Source of the DNA: Bacteroidetes bacterium GWF2_40_14
GTDB lineage: Bacteria; Bacteroidota; Bacteroidia; Bacteroidales; UBA932
Assembly (NCBI GenBank): GCA_001769195.1
Contig: MEOK01000001.1
Span: 90,788-154,787 of the forward strand
Reading direction: 5' to 3'
Length of the DNA: 64,000 nt
Shown here piece by piece: positions 17,035 to 26,700 of the stretch; the stretch's first letter is position 1, and each line of letters opens with the position of its first letter. The notes under the pieces were generated by a model. It saw only the letters and a list, made by a program, of their open reading frames with translations. It was not told the origin of the DNA and made no database searches. A program made the position numbers and the translations under genes.

Positions 17035-18831
17035 TTATATTAGGTTTTCAGAAACAATTTGTGCAATATCTCTGGTTGGTATGGTATTATAAGTACTGAA
17101 ACTCTTGAGGCATAGCGGACATGCAGTGATTAATTTGTCGGGATTGTTTGTCAATAGAGAGTTAAGGGATGATTTTGCAATTTGTTCTCTTTCACTAAAT
17201 GACAGGGTCAGGCTCCCAAGACTTCCTCCACAGCAGATACTCAGATTTTTCTCCTGGGAGGCCTCTTTTACTATTCCGATTGCAGAAAGCAACTCTCGGG
17301 GTTCATTGTAAATACCAGACCCTCTTCCAAGTTCACATGGATCGTGAAAAACAAATGATCCTATGCCTTTATGTAATTTGATATTGCCGCTGGTTAAAAG
17401 ATTGTTAATATATACAGAGTGATGAACTATATCAATACCGTCGAGTTTGTATTCTTCTTTAAAAAACTTGTAACATATTGGACAAGACAGGATCAGTGTC
17501 TTGCATCCGGAAGATCTTATAAGTTCTCTGTTCTTATTTATGAGTTCTTTTGCACTCTCTTTATCTCCTGACATAAATAATGGCCTACCGCAACAAATTG
17601 ACCCATCTATATCTAAAAATGTGTATTTTATATTGGCACTTTTCAGAATTTTAAAGAGAGATTTGTAAATTGCAGGAGTGAGGTGGGTCATACAACCGGC
17701 ATAGTATAACACAGAATCTGTTGCATCAATTTTGTTTTCAATAGATTGAAGATATTCATAGTCTGTTCTGCTTCTTACATGCATTTCTTGTCTTTTAAGC
17801 AGCTTAAGTCTGGTTGAGTCAATTCCGACAGGACATGCATCAACGCATTTATTGCACATCAGGCATTTGTCTGCTGTTGCAAGTGATTCGGTTGACCTCC
17901 GCCTCAGGAGACGGATAAAATATACAGAAGAAAATTTAATGTTTCTTTTTTTAGAGGTCATAGGACAGGCATCTATGCAGATACCACATCGGGAGCAAGA
18001 ATATATTTCGGACTCTGCATATCCATCTCTGGATACAGACGACTTTATTCCTGCATTTCTCAGAACTATAAGTAAAATCTCTGTGGGTATATGCATGTAT
18101 CTGGAGAAGGGGAGGGCAAAAAGAAATAATCCAAGTGCCCATGAGTATCCCCACCAGACAGGTAATATGTGGTCTGGGTTTGTAACAAAAGCGTTAAGCA
18201 GATGGTTTATTGAGATTGTAAGAAAGCTTCCACCACTAATATTGGCTGTGAAACTCTCTGCAAGAAGCCTTAATGGAAATATTGCCCATAGTGAATACAA
18301 GGCAATTTTATCTCCCAACCTAAGCTTTGTTGTTCTTCTCATACCAAGTATCCTGGAATGAAACCTTTTGTAAATTGCAAGTCCTATTCCTGTAAGAACC
18401 AGTAATAAAGAGAGATCCATCAAAAAGAAGAAAAAAGAGCCTCTTAATGTTTCATGAGTCTCCATTACAAAGTATCTGAAAAAAACAGGATAGTAGAGAA
18501 CACCGTTTCTCTGTGGTGTATAGATCATTACCTCAATATGACCAACAAGGATAAGCATAAACCATCCGAAAGCTATACTAAAGTGCATATACCCAAGAAG
18601 TATATTCTTTTTGAATATTTGTACATGTATCAGACAATCAGCTATTATATCCTTGAAGGTTTTAAATAAGGTAGCGGGCATAAAGGATTTAAGCAACAAT
18701 TTTCTTTCATCATTATCCAGTGCCAGAATGATGCGGACCGTACCAGTCAGCAGGTATAATATGATAAAGACCATTCCAAATGTGAATGGCAGTACAAAAG
18801 GATCATATCCGAAAATCAGTCTCTCTTTCAA
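17035..18831 (-). CDS. Membrane HdrE/HdrD-like (DsrMK-like) iron-sulfur oxidoreductase
   Basis: This 598-residue fusion has an N-terminal membrane part (about residues 10-265, roughly six hydrophobic segments, several histidines) like cytochrome-b-type HdrE/DsrM/NarI. A ferredoxin-like part follows with CSRCGICIDACP and CLMCNKCVDACP motifs near 280-355. Two C-terminal CCG domains are complete: C-x-n-CCGRP...CPIC and C-x-n-CCGGS...CPLC. CCG domains hold non-cubane 4Fe-4S clusters at disulfide-reducing sites in HdrB/HdrD. The arrangement suggests electron exchange between quinone in the membrane and a cytoplasmic thiol/disulfide or redox complex. It is the last gene of the hdr-like run, 1 base after the small ferredoxin gene. 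Substrate unknown. Confidence 0.82.
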   Translation of the reverse strand: MKERLIFGYDPFVLPFTFGMVFIILYLLTGTVRIILALDNDERKLLLKSFMPATLFKTFKDIIADCLIHVQIFKKNILLGYMHFSIAFGWFMLILVGHIEVMIYTPQRNGVLYYPVFFRYFVMETHETLRGSFFFFLMDLSLLLVLTGIGLAIYKRFHSRILGMRRTTKLRLGDKIALYSLWAIFPLRLLAESFTANISGGSFLTISINHLLNAFVTNPDHILPVWWGYSWALGLFLFALPFSRYMHIPTEILLIVLRNAGIKSSVSRDGYAESEIYSCSRCGICIDACPMTSKKRNIKFSSVYFIRLLRRRSTESLATADKCLMCNKCVDACPVGIDSTRLKLLKRQEMHVRSRTDYEYLQSIENKIDATDSVLYYAGCMTHLTPAIYKSLFKILKSANIKYTFLDIDGSICCGRPLFMSGDKESAKELINKNRELIRSSGCKTLILSCPICYKFFKEEYKLDGIDIVHHSVYINNLLTSGNIKLHKGIGSFVFHDPCELGRGSGIYNEPRELLSAIGIVKEASQEKNLSICCGGSLGSLTLSFSEREQIAKSSLNSLLTNNPDKLITACPLCLKSFSTYNTIPTRDIAQIVSENLI

Positions 18832-18832
18832 A

Positions 18833-19162
18833 TTATACCTCCTTGTAAATTTTTAAAATATTTATTATCAGATTTCTGGTATTTATCCCTCTTGGGCATA
18901 CAAGTGTGCATTTCCCGCAAAGCATACATCCCTCAATAAGTGCGATGGCTTCCTTTTCCATACCTCTGTTTAATAAAAGAATTACCATTCTGAGGTTTAC
19001 CTTAGTAAAATTACCTGCAGAGCATGAGGCAGCACAGGAACCACAGGCCATACACTTGAGGAAATCGGGCTCAACAGCGGTGATTTTCTTCAGTTTTTTC
19101 TGATTTATATTATCTAATGATATCCGAGAACTACTTGTAAGAGAATAGCCAAAATCTATCAT
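18833..19162 (-). CDS. HdrC-like 4Fe-4S dicluster protein, small
   Basis: I start this gene at the ATG at 19162 (109 residues, MIDFGYSL), one base beyond the stop of the HdrA-like gene. A longer open frame reaches back into that gene but has no family character there. Two cysteine motifs, CMACGSCAASC and CMLCGKCTLVCP, define a two-[4Fe-4S] ferredoxin module like HdrC. It probably relays electrons between the flavoprotein and the membrane CCG protein encoded next. The first motif ends SCSAG instead of the usual CP, a mild variation. Confidence 0.8.
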   Translation of the reverse strand: MIDFGYSLTSSSRISLDNINQKKLKKITAVEPDFLKCMACGSCAASCSAGNFTKVNLRMVILLLNRGMEKEAIALIEGCMLCGKCTLVCPRGINTRNLIINILKIYKEV

Positions 19163-19163
19163 A

Positions 19164-20177
19164 TCATTTCTGTTTTGACAAATAACCATGAATAGCCAGA
19201 GCAGATGCTTTTGCTTCATTGATTGATTCAGGCAAAGTCTTTGGCCCGGTAGAAGCACCGGCAAAAAATATACCCGCAATCTCTCCCTCAGTAGATCTAA
19301 GAATAGGACTTGCTGATTGGAAGAATCCATCATCACCGAGTCTTGTATTCAGAAGAGAAGAAAGGTTCTCATTATCTGCATTTTTAATCATTCCAACCAT
19401 TAAAACGAGAAGATCTAGTGTAATCTTTAACGGTTTGGATGATAGTGTATCCTCTGCTTTTATTACAAGTTTTCCCGTTTCATCTTCAGCAACTTCGGAT
19501 ACCCGTCCCCTAATAAACCTTATTCCATATTTGCTCTGTGCCTCCAGGTACAGATCTTCATAACCTCTGCCATACATTCTGAGATCCATATAAAAACAAT
19601 AAATATCGGCGTCGGGATATTGCTCCTTGATTTCACAAGCCTGTTTCACAGCAGTAATACAACATACTTTGGAGCATTGTCTGTTACATGCTTTTTCATC
19701 TCTGGAACCTACACAATGAACAAACCCGACACTCTTAGGATTTTGTATCCTGCTGTCTGAACCGGTCTTGAAGAAATCTTCAAGATCTGCACTGGTTATC
19801 ACTCTGTTGTAGATATTATATCCATACTCTTCTTTTTTCTCTGCTGGAAAAAGAGAAAATCCCGCTGATACAATAATTGCTGAGACATTAAGAGTGGCAT
19901 CGTTTGATAATTGAACACTAAAGTGTTCTCCTGTCTTGCTAACTGAAACTACAGTGCAATCTAAAAAAGTTGTAATATGACCGACTGGTTCTAACAATTT
20001 TTGCAATGTCTCTGCAGCTGAGATACTCTCCGGAAAAAGCCTGTCCCATTTGAGAAGATGTCCCCCTAATTTATCACTTTTCTCTACAATGTATGCTTTG
20101 TAGCCAAGATTCTCAAGCTGGCCGGCAGCTTCCAGACCCGCCGGACCTCCGCCGATAACCAATACTTGTTTATTCAT
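19164..20177 (-). CDS. HdrA-like FAD oxidoreductase (short form)
   Basis: This 337-residue flavoprotein starts with the FAD dinucleotide-binding motif VIGGGPAGLEAAG. It has the HdrA-type segment VHCVGSRDEKACNRQCSKVCC near residues 155-175, whose cysteines bind an iron-sulfur cluster in HdrA proteins, and a C-terminal FAD-binding FFAGASTGPKTLPESI. Compared with methanogen HdrA it lacks the N-terminal extension and the ferredoxin inserts; separate HdrC-like genes on both sides may supply those clusters. Flavin-based electron branching is a possibility raised by the family and not shown here. It lies 3 bases after the HdrB-like gene. Confidence 0.83.
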   Translation of the reverse strand: MNKQVLVIGGGPAGLEAAGQLENLGYKAYIVEKSDKLGGHLLKWDRLFPESISAAETLQKLLEPVGHITTFLDCTVVSVSKTGEHFSVQLSNDATLNVSAIIVSAGFSLFPAEKKEEYGYNIYNRVITSADLEDFFKTGSDSRIQNPKSVGFVHCVGSRDEKACNRQCSKVCCITAVKQACEIKEQYPDADIYCFYMDLRMYGRGYEDLYLEAQSKYGIRFIRGRVSEVAEDETGKLVIKAEDTLSSKPLKITLDLLVLMVGMIKNADNENLSSLLNTRLGDDGFFQSASPILRSTEGEIAGIFFAGASTGPKTLPESINEAKASALAIHGYLSKQK

Positions 20178-20180
20178 CTG

Positions 20181-21197
20181 TTATAGTTTGTATTTATCAG
20201 CTTTGTTGTATATTATTCCCATCTTGTCGAGCAGTGGCTCGACTCCGGTTTGATGAATCTGCAGGCCCAGATCCCATGGATCATAACCAAGAACCAGTCC
20301 TGCAACCTCTTCGTATGTAAAAACCGGGATTCCCTGAGAATTTTCACCATATGTCTTACCCTCCATTTCAGAAATGACATACTGCCATCTGTCAAGAAAG
20401 TAGGGACATCCCGGACAGTTTGTTATAATCATATCAGGTTTGAACGGTTTCATTGATTCAAATTTCTTGTGAGTATTGGAGAGAGAGTAACCTCTGTTTG
20501 CCTTTACAAGATACTGCCGGAATCCAAAACCGCAACAATGTCTTCTTTCCGGATAATCAATGATTTCTCCACCCCAAGCTTCAATCATCCCTGTTAAAAC
20601 ATATGGATATTCCGCTCCACCGACACCTTTTGAAGGAAACATCTTTGAATAGTGACAACCAATATGTTCTACAACCTTTAAGGGTTCTCCTGTTTTTTTA
20701 TTTACCAGCCTGTTTACAGAAGCCGTTGCAATTCGATCTCTAAGCTTGTAAATGACATCACTAGCATGTGCAAGATATTCGGGTTTGTTAAATTCTCTTT
20801 TTGTTGCTTTCCAGAGACTTTCTCGGACTTTTGTTTCCAGTTCCGGATAATGACGCCATGTCTCAAGTGTTTCTGTGTATATTCCAAATGAAGTAATGCA
20901 AGAGGCTACATAATTCTTATACCCGGCATCTGTCATTAAGGCAAATTGCCGGGCAACAATTGTCATAAGGGTCTCCTGGGGTATAGAGTCACTATGGTAT
21001 GCAATTCCACCACATGTAGTATGGTGCTCGGTTTCAAAGAAGTCAAGGCCAAGTCTGTTTTGCACTATATCAAGAAATGTTTTTTCTGATGCGGGAAAAA
21101 AGTTTTGCCGAATGCAACTTCTTACGTAAAAATAATGATCGTCAGGAATCTCCTTCTGATACTCGCTCCAAATCCTTTGCTTACCGTTAAAAATCAT
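20181..21197 (-). CDS. HdrB-like CCG-domain protein with a degenerate first half
   Basis: This 338-residue protein is homologous to HdrB, the disulfide-reducing subunit. The second CCG module looks complete (C in HIGCHYS, HCCGFG, then NCPGC). The first is altered: TCGG replaces CCG and ASCITS replaces the usual C-x-x-C. One non-cubane cluster may therefore be missing or ligated differently. There is no membrane segment. It lies between the 231-residue HdrC-like gene (4-base gap) and the HdrA-like gene (3-base gap), so an HdrABC-type cytoplasmic complex is likely. CoB-S-S-CoM itself is not expected in this organism. Confidence 0.82.
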   Translation of the reverse strand: MIFNGKQRIWSEYQKEIPDDHYFYVRSCIRQNFFPASEKTFLDIVQNRLGLDFFETEHHTTCGGIAYHSDSIPQETLMTIVARQFALMTDAGYKNYVASCITSFGIYTETLETWRHYPELETKVRESLWKATKREFNKPEYLAHASDVIYKLRDRIATASVNRLVNKKTGEPLKVVEHIGCHYSKMFPSKGVGGAEYPYVLTGMIEAWGGEIIDYPERRHCCGFGFRQYLVKANRGYSLSNTHKKFESMKPFKPDMIITNCPGCPYFLDRWQYVISEMEGKTYGENSQGIPVFTYEEVAGLVLGYDPWDLGLQIHQTGVEPLLDKMGIIYNKADKYKL

Positions 21198-21201
21198 AGG
21201 A

Positions 21202-21897
21202 TTAATGTTGATAGTGATCGATTTCTGTTATAGTAAAAATATGCTCAATGTACTCTTCTTGAGTAAACCCCAATTCGTCGGCTTTTTTCAATGACAACTT
21301 TTCTATAAGGTCCAGCCTTGCTGTTGCACCAGTAACATCAAATATTGTTTTAAGCTCATCCAGATCTTCCTGGGGTATTTTTCTAAGAATTCCAACTCCT
21401 GACCCATCAAGATTAGATCCTAATCTATTGTGAATTGCTTCCAGATTGTCTTCTATCCATTTACCTGTTGTACCGGATTCGGGATGGTCCTTATATAAAA
21501 ACGTCCTGGGGTAGACACAATAACCAAAATTTAGAATATTACCGCAGAGTACCTTGTTTAGTACATATTGTTGTCTGCCTTTTTCTGCATCAATGAAAAA
21601 ACCGAGCTCTTGAGAAAGGTTTCTGAGTGCCATAATGATAAGGCCCGGAGCATTGTTACGTGGACATCTGGTTATACATGACATGCACTCTCCGCAATAC
21701 CAGATAGTTTCACTTTTTAGAAGTGCTTCAATTTCCGCATCGTCCTTATTCTGGACAGTATTTGTAATTGATCTGGGATCATATTTGTAAAATTCTGCCG
21801 CAGGACAAATGGCTGTACAGGTTCCGCAGTTGATACAGGCATTAAGGCCCTCTTTAAAGCGATAATCCTCCATCAGTTTGTCGAACAACTTACCCAT
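21202..21897 (-). CDS. HdrC-like 4Fe-4S dicluster protein
   Basis: This 231-residue cytoplasmic protein has an N-terminal dicluster ferredoxin domain with CINCGTCTAICP and CGECMSCITRCP, spaced by about 45 residues as in HdrC. A C-terminal extension of about 120 residues has no motif I recognise. It is the first structural gene of the hdr-like run and starts 3 bases after the MarR-type regulator gene ends, so both are surely co-transcribed. Confidence 0.83.
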   Translation of the reverse strand: MGKLFDKLMEDYRFKEGLNACINCGTCTAICPAAEFYKYDPRSITNTVQNKDDAEIEALLKSETIWYCGECMSCITRCPRNNAPGLIIMALRNLSQELGFFIDAEKGRQQYVLNKVLCGNILNFGYCVYPRTFLYKDHPESGTTGKWIEDNLEAIHNRLGSNLDGSGVGILRKIPQEDLDELKTIFDVTGATARLDLIEKLSLKKADELGFTQEEYIEHIFTITEIDHYQH

Positions 21898-21900
21898 ATT

Positions 21901-22341
21901 TCAATTTTCCTCCTTAATTACCATATTATCAGACATTTTGGTCAGGACTTTGATAAACGTGTAAAGATCTTCTACCGGTATATCTCTTATAATACTGTTT
22001 GTTGCATCCAATGCTATCTCGGTTACCTTATCTTTTATTTTCAGCCCATTCTCAGTTATATGTATCAGATTCAGCCTCCTGTCCTGCTTGTATGCAACCC
22101 GTTGAACAAAATTCTTCTTCTCAAGTGCATCAATAAGCTTGGTGACAGAATTTTTGTCCTTGTTTATTTTAAGTGCGATTTCCTGCTGAGATTGTACACC
22201 ATCGTCCCATAACGTGTCCAGAACAAGAAACTGTTCAGGTGTTAAATCGAATCCCTGGTTTTGGAAAAATGTGCTCATATACACTTTGAACCGGCAATGA
22301 ACCAAATTTAGAAAAACTCCAACTTTTTTATTTAGTATCAT
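21901..22341 (-). CDS. MarR-family transcriptional regulator
   Basis: This 146-residue protein has the winged-helix pattern of MarR regulators: FDLTPEQFLVLDTLWDDG, then SQQEIALKINKDKNSVTKLIDALEKK as recognition region and the wing DRRLNLIHITENG. As first gene of the hdr-like operon it most likely controls that operon and itself. An inverted repeat with perfect six-base arms lies between its start codon and the predicted -7 element, a plausible operator. The inducer is unknown. The visible cysteine C17 could in principle serve as a redox sensor, but that is speculation. Confidence 0.85.
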   Translation of the reverse strand: MILNKKVGVFLNLVHCRFKVYMSTFFQNQGFDLTPEQFLVLDTLWDDGVQSQQEIALKINKDKNSVTKLIDALEKKNFVQRVAYKQDRRLNLIHITENGLKIKDKVTEIALDATNSIIRDIPVEDLYTFIKVLTKMSDNMVIKEEN

Positions 22342-22346
22342 CTGTT

Positions 22347-22376
22347 ATAGTATATGCTTTTACTATTGCAAATATA
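22347..22376 (-). promoter_or_regulatory. Predicted promoter and operator of the marR-hdr operon
   Basis: On the minus strand TATATTTG (22376 to 22369) matches the Bacteroidetes -7 element. Just downstream, ATAGTA and TACTAT (22347-22352 and 22361-22366) form a perfect inverted repeat with an 8-base spacer. It covers the expected transcription start, so a bound MarR dimer would block transcription. Assignment as its operator is inference. Confidence 0.5.
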
Positions 22377-22433
22377 ATAGTTTTTTCATTAATTTGTAAT
22401 GTTTCAAAAACATTTTTCAACAACATCTCCACT

Positions 22434-23711
22434 ATGAATATTTTGACGCTAATTACACTTATTGTTCTGATAATTATCGGACTAATTCTGATATTTCCTC
22501 TTTATGCCATTGGCAACAGGATAAATTCATTGTATGAAAATTTATCCAGGCTGGAAACAAGACTTATTGATGATTTGAGATATCTACGAGAAGAGAGCAC
22601 GAAGTCATCCAAGGAGAACAGAGGGGAACTCTCTGAGGCACTCAAACAGTTTTCTGATCAACTGTCTCAAAACATGAAGGCATTTCAGGATTCATCGGAC
22701 AAAAGCTTTAATTTACTGACAGAGATTCAAAAGGAAAAACTGTCGCAAATTGAACAGCGGCAGAATGAGATGATCAAGAATACAGAAGACAAACTTGAAA
22801 AAATAAGAATAACAGTTGAAGAGAAGTTGGAAAAGACACTTAGTGAGAGACTAGGGCAAAGTTTTGAGACTGTTGGCAAGCAACTAATTGAGGTTCAGAA
22901 GGGACTAGGAGAAATGCAGATACTGGCTCAGGATGTAGGTGGATTAAAGAGGGTGCTTAGTAATGTAAAGATGAGGGGAGGGATAGGAGAGGTGCAACTA
23001 TCCATGTTGCTTGAGCAAATACTTGCCCCGGAGCAATATGAATCCAATGTAAGAACAAAGCCGAGTGGAAAAGACTTTGTTGAATTTGCCATAAAACTTC
23101 CTGGAAAAGATGACCAGAACAACCAGATATGGTTACCGATAGATGCAAAGTTTCCAAAAGAGGTCTACGAATCACTGCAGGAAGCTTATGATACAGGAGA
23201 TATTATAAAAATAGAACAAGAGCAGAAGACTATGGACAATGCCATAAAAAAGATGGCAAAAGATATCCATGACAAGTATGTTGACCCTCCTTACACTACC
23301 GACTTTGCAATCATGTTCCTCCCTTTTGAGGGAATTTATGCGGAGGTGGTACGTAAAGCTTCTCTTCTTGAAGAACTTCAGCAAAAGTACAAGGTTATAG
23401 TTACTGGGCCCACTACTCTTGCAGCAATCCTGAACAGTCTGCAGATGGGCTTCAGGACTTTGGCAATAGAGAAGAGAAGTAGTGAAGTCTGGAAGGTTCT
23501 GGGAGCTGTAAAGACTGAATTCGAATCGTTCGGTGGCCTTCTGCAGAAGGCTCAGAAAAATATTCAGGGAGGTCTTGACGATATCGACAAACTCGTTGGT
23601 ACAAGGACAAACGCTATCCGCAGAAAGTTAAAAGGAGTGGAGTCTCTCGATGAAGAGAGCTCCAGAATGATTCTGGGAGATGGTGAAAAACTGATTATAG
23701 ATGATGAGTGA
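22434..23711 (+). CDS. rmuC: RmuC-family DNA recombination protein
   Basis: This 425-residue protein has an N-terminal membrane segment (about residues 3-24), a long coiled-coil region to about residue 165, and the conserved RmuC domain with GGIGEVQLSMLLEQILAP and LPIDAKFPKE. RmuC limits inversion between short inverted repeats and is related to restriction-endonuclease-fold nucleases; its exact activity is not settled. It stands alone on the plus strand, divergent from the marR-hdr operon and convergent with carB, with 11 bases between the two stop codons. Confidence 0.9.
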   Translation: MNILTLITLIVLIIIGLILIFPLYAIGNRINSLYENLSRLETRLIDDLRYLREESTKSSKENRGELSEALKQFSDQLSQNMKAFQDSSDKSFNLLTEIQKEKLSQIEQRQNEMIKNTEDKLEKIRITVEEKLEKTLSERLGQSFETVGKQLIEVQKGLGEMQILAQDVGGLKRVLSNVKMRGGIGEVQLSMLLEQILAPEQYESNVRTKPSGKDFVEFAIKLPGKDDQNNQIWLPIDAKFPKEVYESLQEAYDTGDIIKIEQEQKTMDNAIKKMAKDIHDKYVDPPYTTDFAIMFLPFEGIYAEVVRKASLLEELQQKYKVIVTGPTTLAAILNSLQMGFRTLAIEKRSSEVWKVLGAVKTEFESFGGLLQKAQKNIQGGLDDIDKLVGTRTNAIRRKLKGVESLDEESSRMILGDGEKLIIDDE

Positions 23712-23740
23712 TATATATCATTTCAAGATATATACTCATC
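23703..23740. terminator. Hairpin spanning the convergent rmuC and carB ends
   Basis: GATGAGT (23703-23709) pairs with ACTCATC (23734-23740) and the inner ATATATC pairs with GATATAT across a small bulge. The structure includes both stop codons and could act on transcripts from either side. There is no T-run, so this is at best a non-canonical bidirectional terminator or a 3'-end stabilising hairpin. Confidence 0.45.
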
Positions 23741-26700
23741 CCAACTTTTAATCTGAATATCTTCAATTGCTATTGTACAAAATGCAAATATAAATGCCGA
23801 TGCAAGTCTGGCATTGGTAATAAGCGGAATATTAAAATCAACGGCAGTCCTTCTTATCTTGTATCCATTATCCAGTTCTTCCTGTGTAAGGTTTTTGGGT
23901 ATATTTATTACCAGATCAATTTTCTTTTCCTGAAGCATTTTTATTGCCTGTGGTTCAAGCGTAGGTTCGCTTGGCCAGTAAACCAGTTCTGCAGGAATAT
24001 TATTGTCAATAAGGTATTTATAAGAGCCCCCAGTTGCATATAGGTTATATCCTTTTTCTGCCAGTAGTTTAGCAGCTGCAAGCATGTCAGCCTTCTGTCT
24101 GGCATCTCCGGTAGATAGAAGTATGTTTTTTTTAGGAATCTTGTATCCGACAGATAACATCGACTTTAAAACAGCCTCGTTTGTATCATCACCTATACAG
24201 CCAACTTCGCCTGTAGAAGCCATGTCCACTCCGAGTACAGGGTCAGCCTTCTGTAGACGTGAAAATGAAAACTGAGAAGCTTTAATGCCTACATAATCAA
24301 GATCAAACGCATTCTTGGAAGGAGCCTTTACATCTTCGCCAATCATGACCTGAGTAGCAAGTTCAATAAAATTGATTTTAAGAACTTTTGATACAAAAGG
24401 GAAGCTTCTTGATGCTCTCAGATTGCATTCTATCACCTTAATATCGTTTTCCTTAGCCAGGAACTGAATATTGAATGGCCCCGTAATGTTAAGCTCCTCA
24501 GCTATTTTCTTTGCAATTTTTTTGATTCTTCTGGCAGTCTCAACATAAAGCTTCTGTGGCGGAAACTGAATTGTTGCATCCCCCGAGTGCACTCCTGCAA
24601 ATTCTATATGTTCAGAAATGGCATATGCAACCATATTGCCTTTATTGGCAACAGCATCAATCTCAATCTCTTTTGCGTTCTGTATGAATTCTGAAACAAC
24701 TACCGGGTGTTTTTTGGATACATTTGCAGCAAGTGTAAGAAACTGTTCCAATTCAGCATTATTTGAACACACATTCATAGCAGCACCTGAAAGTACGTAT
24801 GATGGCCTTACCAGAACGGGAAATCCTACAACATCTACAAAATCATTAACCTCAGAAAGCGTGGTCAACTCTTTCCATCTAGGCTGGTCAATCAGAAGTC
24901 TGTCAAGCATAGAAGAGAATTTATGTCTGTCTTCTGCATTATCTATACTTGTGGCTGTTGTACCAAGAAGCTGCACACCGGATTTGTCTAGTTTAAGAGC
25001 AAGATTATTAGGTATTTGACCCCCTACAGATACAATCATGCCATGAGGATTCTCCAGTTCATAAATATCCATCACTCTTTCATAGGTAAGCTCGTCAAAG
25101 TATAGTCGGTCACACATATCATAGTCAGTGGATACAGTCTCAGGATTATAGTTTATCATTACCCCTCTCCATCCACTTTTTCTGATTGTGAGCAGTGCAT
25201 TTACACTGCACCAGTCAAACTCTACTGAGCTTCCAATTCGGTATGCTCCAGACCCTAAAACTATAATAGACTTATGGTCACCAAGATAATTGACATCATT
25301 GTGAGTTCCGTTATAGGTAAGATAAAGGTAATTAGTCTGAGCAGGATACTCTGCTGCTAGGGTGTCAATTTGTTTCACAACAGGTACTATTTTCAGCTCT
25401 TTTCTGAATGTCCTTACCATTGCTGCCGCCTCATCAACATCAATTCTGTCCTTATATAATAATCTTCCAATCTGAAAGTCAGAAAATCCTTGATTTTTAG
25501 ATCTCTTCAGAAGATCATAGCTTAAGGCATCCAGAGTGTCTATTTTGGCTAATTCTTTGGATGTCAGTACTATTGTATATAATTTATCCAGGAACCATCT
25601 GTCAATTTTTGTCAGTTCCTGAATCTGTTCTACGGTGTACCCTTTTTGAAATGCCTTTGAAATGACAAATATCCTGTTGTCAGTAGGTTCTCTCAATGCT
25701 TTATCAATGTCATCCACAGTTATTTCCCTGTTTGCAACAAAACCATGAGCACCCTGACCAATCATCCGCAGACCTTTCTGAATTGCCTCTTCAAAACTAC
25801 GACCAATGGCCATTACTTCTCCGACGCTCTTCATGCTTGATCCAATTTCCCTTGAAACGCCTTGAAATTTAGAAAGATCCCATCTAGGAATCTTACATAC
25901 AATATAATCCAGTGCAGGTTCGAAAAAAGCAGGAGTGGTCTTTGTTACTGAGTTTTTCAGATCGAACAATCCATATCCTAAACCTAATTTTGCTGCAACG
26001 AATGCTAATGGATAACCAGTTGCTTTAGAGGCAAGTGCAGATGATCTGCTCAACCGGGCATTCACCTCAATAACTCTATAGTCCTCAGAAAGAGGGTCAA
26101 ATGCATACTGAACATTACATTCACCAACTATACCTATGTGCCTTACAATTTTTATTGCCAGTTCCCTCAGTAAATGATACTCACTATTTGTAAGTGTCTG
26201 AGATGGCGCAACAACAATACTTTCACCAGTATGTATTCCCAATGGATCGAAGTTCTCCATGTTGCAAACGGTGATGCAATTATCAAACCTGTCCCTTACA
26301 ACTTCATATTCAATCTCCTTCCAACCCTTAAGAGATTTCTCAACCAATACTTGAGATGAATAAGAAAATGCCTTAACAGCAAGCATATTGAGCTCAGATT
26401 CATTATCACAAAAACCACTCCCTAATCCACCCAACGCATATGCTGCCCTGAGAATGACCGGGTACCCGAGGTTCTTTGCTGCTTCTCTTGCATCCTCGAG
26501 ATTTTCAACTGCATGGCTTTTAATGGTCTTAACCGAAATCTGATCAAGCTTTTTTACAAAAAGTTCTCTGTCCTCGGTGTCCATAATTGCCTGTACGGGT
26601 GTACCAAGCACTTTTAGATTATACTTATCAAAAACTCCTGCCCTATAGAGCTCAACCCCGCAGTTAAGAGCAGTCTGCCCTCCAAATGCCAGCAGGATAC

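Noticed and set aside
19163..19336. Longer N-terminus for the small HdrC-like protein
   Set aside because: The extension is the reverse-frame shadow of the HdrA-like gene; a good ATG at 19162 lies just after that gene's stop.
22398..22414. Hairpin AATGTTT-CAA-AAACATT before rmuC as a terminator
   Set aside because: The stem is almost entirely A-T, there is no gene ending just upstream, and both neighbours are divergent.
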